This document shows positions 60,194-64,000 of a stretch of DNA of 64,000 nucleotides, piece after piece. A program made the translations under genes and the position numbers. The notes under the pieces were generated by a model, which saw only the letters and a list, made by a program, of their open reading frames with translations, searched no databases and was not told the origin of the DNA. The DNA comes from Anaerolineales bacterium (GTDB taxonomy: Bacteria; Chloroflexota; Anaerolineae; JAAEKA01), in the NCBI GenBank assembly GCA_020634615.1, contig JACKBI010000004.1, forward strand, positions 62,001-126,000, in the 5' to 3' direction. Position 1 is the first letter of the stretch; each line of letters starts with the position of its first letter.

Positions 60194-61462
60194 ATGAGGT
60201 TCCGAAACGCCATGTCCCTGGTCAATGCGGCGCTCGCGCTGGCATTGGCAGCCACTTCGACGTTCTTGCCCGCCGAGGCGACCGCCTTACCACCCGAACA
60301 AACGCAGACCAGCACGGATGTGGCTGTCGGGTCCCCGACCATTGCCACCTCTGCGGGTGTCATCGATCCGTTGGTGACACCGCTGTCCGTTTCTTTGCAA
60401 CAATCAACCTTTGATCCGGCTGCCACGGCAGCAGGGCTGGTGGTCACGGTCACCGTGCGCAACAACCTGGGACCGGTGGTCGCACCGCCTATCGTGGCCG
60501 GAGAAGACATCACAACTACGATCGCCGCGCTGCGTTCGGTGGACTTTGCTGCCGACCCCAACACGCTGCGCGACGTCATCCTCAGCGACGAGCTGGTTCA
60601 TCCGTCGTCCGACCTGCTGGACGCCGCACCAACCGCCGACCAGGACGGCGACCGCTTTGTGGTCAACCTAGGCGATGTGCCGCCGCTGGGCACGGCGCAG
60701 GCCGTGCTGCGCCTCAGCGCGCCCGGCGCGCTGGCCGACTTCACCGACCTCGACAGCGGCCTTCAGGCGTTCGGCAACTGGCAGGGGCGGCCGGTGGAAG
60801 GGAGCGCGGCGCCGATTTCTCTCGCGCCCAGCGGCTTTGCCCAGTGGCTGGTCTGCACGGTGGACGCCAACTGCGGCGACCGCTACGTGCTGCTCCAGAC
60901 GGCAGCGCTGGAAGGCGACCCCGCGGCGCTATTCCAGTTCGTGCGCGGGCTGGGCTATGAGGCGTATGTCGGCAGCCTGCGCGGCGCGCGCGGGACGTTG
61001 TGGAGCGAAGCCGGCAACGGCGTCGATCAGGCCAGCCTACTGGTGGCACTGCTGCGCGCGGGTGGCATCCCGGCCGCCTACCGGCTGGGAACCTTGAGCC
61101 AGGCCGACGCGCAGACGCTGCTGGCCAGCATGTTCGACGGCCTGCCGGCCACCGGCGGCTACGTGCCTGCGGGCACAGCGGTTGCCGATCCGGTCAACGA
61201 TCCGGCGCTGATCGCCGAAGTGCAGCAGCATGCCTGGGTCGAGGCATACCTGCCCGGCAGCGGCTGGACGGCCATGGATCCCTCCTTCCCGGCCGCGCAG
61301 CCCGGCGATCTCTTCGGCGCGCCCAGCGGCGGCCAGCTTGCCGAGCTGCCCGACAGCCTGCGCCACAAGGTCTCCTTCGATCTGGCGATCGAGAAGTACA
61401 GCGAGTTCCCATCGGCGGCAGCAACCTGTATACGCCGCCGTCACCGCTGTCGGCCACGTTAA
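60194..61462 (+). CDS. Second giant transglutaminase-like secreted protein, N-terminal part (frame lost near 61410)
   Basis: A paralogue of the gene at 47729, beginning 116 bases after its end. The ATG follows AAGGAG at 60181-60186. It has a signal peptide (to about residue 30) and the same transglutaminase-like domain with GNGVDQASLL in place of a cysteine nucleophile, and HAWVEAY. At 61406-61411 the sequence reads TTCCCATCGG where the first copy has TTCCCC; one missing C shifts the frame, and the last ~17 residues of this frame are not native. Native sense continues from 61411. Protein identity with the first copy is high over the shared part. Confidence 0.82.
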   Translation: MRFRNAMSLVNAALALALAATSTFLPAEATALPPEQTQTSTDVAVGSPTIATSAGVIDPLVTPLSVSLQQSTFDPAATAAGLVVTVTVRNNLGPVVAPPIVAGEDITTTIAALRSVDFAADPNTLRDVILSDELVHPSSDLLDAAPTADQDGDRFVVNLGDVPPLGTAQAVLRLSAPGALADFTDLDSGLQAFGNWQGRPVEGSAAPISLAPSGFAQWLVCTVDANCGDRYVLLQTAALEGDPAALFQFVRGLGYEAYVGSLRGARGTLWSEAGNGVDQASLLVALLRAGGIPAAYRLGTLSQADAQTLLASMFDGLPATGGYVPAGTAVADPVNDPALIAEVQQHAWVEAYLPGSGWTAMDPSFPAAQPGDLFGAPSGGQLAELPDSLRHKVSFDLAIEKYSEFPSAAATCIRRRHRCRPR

Positions 61463-64000
61463 ACACGGTCGAACTGGTCGGCGAGCCGGTGATTTTCTCG
61501 CATCTGGTCGAGAGCAGCACCCCGGGTGGGCTGGTCTACGCCTCGGCTGAACACACCTACACCCCCTATTTCGTGGTCGGCGAGAGCGAGCAACTGGTCG
61601 AGGGAACCGCCTTCGGTGAGTTGATCAGCAGCTTCCCCTTTGCCAAGGATTTCGTCGTCGCCGAATGGCTGGACATCACCGTCAGCGAGCCGGGCGGCGC
61701 CAGCGAGACCTACCGCCGCGAGCTGTTCGACGACATCGGCTACGACGCGCGCACCGGCGGCGGTCTGGTGGGCGACATCGGCCGCGACGAGACGGCCCGT
61801 GTCAGCACGCTGTCGTCCTGGGCAACCATGGTCGCCACCTCGCGCCTGCCTGCCTACGCCATCGACGACGCCTACCAGGACATGGTCACCCTGGGATTGG
61901 ATGTGGGCGACGCCTGGGACGCCGTCAGCGGCCTCGATGACTCGGACGCGCCCGGCCCTGAGGTCACCGCCGCGTCGCAGGGGGCGGTAGTTGCCTTCGG
62001 CAAGGCGGCGCGGCTGGGGCAGAAGCTGCACCTCTACAAGTTCCTGCGCGCCTCGGATGCTGGCCTCGACTACCTGACCGACAGCCTGCGCACCAAGAGC
62101 TACGCCGCGTCCCCGCGTGTCTTCACCCTGGGTTGGGAGCGCAACGAAGTCGAAGAGACCGACGCCATGTCCTTTGACCTGGGACGCAACCGCATGCGCG
62201 CCTTAGGCTATCCCGGCCAGACCGATGCCGGCGTGCAGTCCTTCAACTACGCGCGCGGCATGCTGGATCTGTCGCTGGAACACGGCGTGCTGGCCGAGGT
62301 CTCGCCCGCGCCGGTGACCAGCGTGATCGCGGTGCTGGATCAGGCCGAACTGGACGGCATTCCGGTCTCCCGCTACACCATCGGCACACTGGACGAGCTG
62401 AACGCGCTGCCCATCTCGGCGCAGGCCAAGGCGCGCATCTCCACCGCGCTCACGGAGAACCCCGACCTCAACGTCCTGGTGCCAGCGGCGATGGTGACGC
62501 TGCCGGGCGCCGATGCGCCCACCATCGGCTGGCTGCAAATCGACTCCAACACGCTGGAGTTGACCGACGTCATGGAGAACGGCCTGCACATGGCCGTCTC
62601 GTACGCGGTGCTGGGCAAGTTCGCCCAGAAGGTGGGCAGCCTGATCGGCGGTTTCGGCGCGGGCTTCATCGCTACTACCATGGGGTTCTGGGGCTCGTTT
62701 TTTGACGCAGTGCCTTTCGGCCCGGCCGACATCGGCAGCGTTCTGTCGCAGGCCAAGCAAGTGGCAGCGGAGAAGGGCAAGGAGGCCGAAAAGGTCTGCA
62801 AAGGCAAGGCCGACAAGAAGTGGTGTAAAGCGGGGGTTAACGCAGGCGTCGCCGCCGGCAACGCCGCGCTGGCCAAGGCTGATCCGCCGCTGCCCGAGAT
62901 GCAGCTCAACCTGCCCTTCGATGTCACCTACCCCACCACCAGCGCCAGCGCCGTGGTCAACCAGACCGCCAACCTGGCCGGCGACAGCGTTGCGGTCAAC
63001 GTCACCACGCCGCTGGTGGGCGTCCACCGCGACGTGACTGAGGGCTGGAGCAGCGTGGCTGCCAACAGTTTCACCTTCGACACCCTCACCGTCGGATCGG
63101 CGGATGTGTACCAGGGATTGACCCTGCTGGGCAGCGGCACGGTGGCTGCCGCGCCGGCTGCCACGGCCGCGCCGGCCGTGGCAACCACCGACGGCAGCAC
63201 GATCGCTGTTTCGTCCTCGACCTCCGGCACGCTGTCGCTGCACGGCGCGGCTCTGCCGGAGCTGACGGCCGGCAGCAACCGGCTGGCTTACAGCGCCATG
63301 CTCAGCAGCGGGTCGCAGCATGAGCTGGCCCTGCGCGGCGCGGTGGTCAGCGTCGGCGGGGTCGACTACACCGGCGACCTGCGGCTGGTGACCGGCGACG
63401 CGGTCAGCCTGGCCGGCAGCGGCGCCACGGCCGCGCCGAGCTTCGCCGGTAATCTGACGACGTCTGCCAGCAGCAGTGGTTTCACCGTCGCCGACGCCAG
63501 CGGTACGGTGACCGTGGGCGGCAACCCGGTGCTCGCGGCCTCTGGCTTTGCGCTGGCCGACGCGGCCGGCAGCGCCAGCGTCACCGGCGCAGCCGGAACG
63601 GACGACACCTTTGTGTTCAACGGCACGGCCGACTTTTACCGCCTTGGCCTGAGCAGCAACGCCAGCGGCACCCCGGCCGGCGGCTCGGTCAACTTCAGCG
63701 CGGGCGTCGACGCCAACGTCAGCGACGCCTACACCATGACCGTCTACGCGCCGACCGGCTGGGACGTCAGCATCGACAGCGCCGGCCAGGTCACCGCCCA
63801 GTCGCCGCTGGACGCGGCCGCCGGCGCGCATGAAATTGTGGTCTTCGCTCAGCCAGCCGGCGCGCCCGATCTGGCAGTGTCAGCGGTGCATGTCGTCACC
63901 GTCAGCCCGGTGGACGGGGTGGAGCTGGACGTTTTTGTCGATCCGACCTTCACCGTGCCGTGGGGTCAGGTAGTACCGGGTGTCTATGACCTGGCGGTCA
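61411..64000 (+). CDS. Second giant secreted protein, continuation (cut by window end)
   Basis: This open frame continues the protein of 60194 from IGGSNLYTPP onward and stays open to the window end, so it is incomplete. It matches 48930-51520 of the first copy closely: FDDIGYDARTGGG, the hydrophobic VGSLIGGFGAGF, the lysine-rich VCKGKADKKWCKAG with both cysteines kept, and beta domains up to DPTFTVPWGQ. Whether it has the four repeats, FG-GAP propeller and dockerin cannot be seen. No start codon of its own is implied. Confidence 0.8.
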   Translation, partial: MGGSNLYTPPSPLSATLNTVELVGEPVIFSHLVESSTPGGLVYASAEHTYTPYFVVGESEQLVEGTAFGELISSFPFAKDFVVAEWLDITVSEPGGASETYRRELFDDIGYDARTGGGLVGDIGRDETARVSTLSSWATMVATSRLPAYAIDDAYQDMVTLGLDVGDAWDAVSGLDDSDAPGPEVTAASQGAVVAFGKAARLGQKLHLYKFLRASDAGLDYLTDSLRTKSYAASPRVFTLGWERNEVEETDAMSFDLGRNRMRALGYPGQTDAGVQSFNYARGMLDLSLEHGVLAEVSPAPVTSVIAVLDQAELDGIPVSRYTIGTLDELNALPISAQAKARISTALTENPDLNVLVPAAMVTLPGADAPTIGWLQIDSNTLELTDVMENGLHMAVSYAVLGKFAQKVGSLIGGFGAGFIATTMGFWGSFFDAVPFGPADIGSVLSQAKQVAAEKGKEAEKVCKGKADKKWCKAGVNAGVAAGNAALAKADPPLPEMQLNLPFDVTYPTTSASAVVNQTANLAGDSVAVNVTTPLVGVHRDVTEGWSSVAANSFTFDTLTVGSADVYQGLTLLGSGTVAAAPAATAAPAVATTDGSTIAVSSSTSGTLSLHGAALPELTAGSNRLAYSAMLSSGSQHELALRGAVVSVGGVDYTGDLRLVTGDAVSLAGSGATAAPSFAGNLTTSASSSGFTVADASGTVTVGGNPVLAASGFALADAAGSASVTGAAGTDDTFVFNGTADFYRLGLSSNASGTPAGGSVNFSAGVDANVSDAYTMTVYAPTGWDVSIDSAGQVTAQSPLDAAAGAHEIVVFAQPAGAPDLAVSAVHVVTVSPVDGVELDVFVDPTFTVPWGQVVPGVYDLAV

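Overview
The window looks like a chromosomal segment of a high-GC, mesophilic member of the Chloroflexota (Anaerolineae/Caldilineae type), probably from a metagenome assembly. This is inference from content: folate/FAD-dependent TrmFO, a prfA-prmC-tsaC cluster, grpE followed by a zinc-finger-less dnaJ, many LysM and surface-repeat proteins, and very large secreted proteins. Housekeeping, sugar-uptake and secreted-protein genes are mixed; no phage module, transposase or CRISPR array was found.

Layout. 1-3500: end of an acetyltransferase-Dabb fusion, a cyclase-family hydrolase, a HicBA toxin-antitoxin pair and a zinc alcohol dehydrogenase. 3475-10542 (minus): a sugar ABC transporter unit read from a strong promoter near 10530: a substrate-binding lipoprotein made of two nearly identical tandem halves, an ATPase, a permease, then a glutaminyl cyclase lipoprotein, an SRPBCC protein and a second, degenerate ATPase. 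10703-14783: a Lia-like membrane protein, histidine kinase and response regulator, then a J-domain protein whose membrane tail resembles the membrane protein at the head of the unit. 14900-18701: acetyltransferase, aldo-keto reductase, small membrane protein, hydrolase and a secreted protein. 18930-20772 (minus): an oxidoreductase and sugar isomerase pair. 21193-23249: an RRM protein and miaB, the latter behind a leader with three mutually exclusive hairpins ending in a terminator that also carries the ribosome-binding site. 23477-27448 (minus): two secreted LysM proteins. 27906-38141 (minus): trmFO, tsaC, prmC, prfA, a TPR protein, scpA and a 1162-residue double-amidase protein. 38293-39395: tRNA-Glu and a duplicated piece of its 3' half. 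39537-42887 (minus): a phosphodiesterase-like protein and a FolK-FolE2 fusion. 43197-46171: grpE, dnaJ, a DsbA/FrnE-like gene with an in-frame TGA at the first cysteine of its CPFC motif, and ridA. 46545-47459: a PfkB kinase. 47729-64000: two tandem giant secreted paralogues with several frame breaks.

How genes act together. The minus-strand sugar operon supplies binding, transport and energisation; the grpE-dnaJ-DsbA-ridA run is a proteostasis/redox cluster; prfA-prmC-tsaC-trmFO-miaB are translation and tRNA-modification functions; the LysM, INHREQAVDG-family and giant repeat proteins form the cell-surface repertoire.

The observations most worth checking are the candidate selenoprotein at 45183-45785, the attenuator-like leader of miaB, the tandem binding-protein duplication with a 752-bp identical tract, and the giant tandem transglutaminase-like proteins in which glycine occupies the catalytic cysteine position. 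Frame breaks at about 52080, 61410 and densely through 58240-59920 are mostly single-base losses and may be sequence errors.
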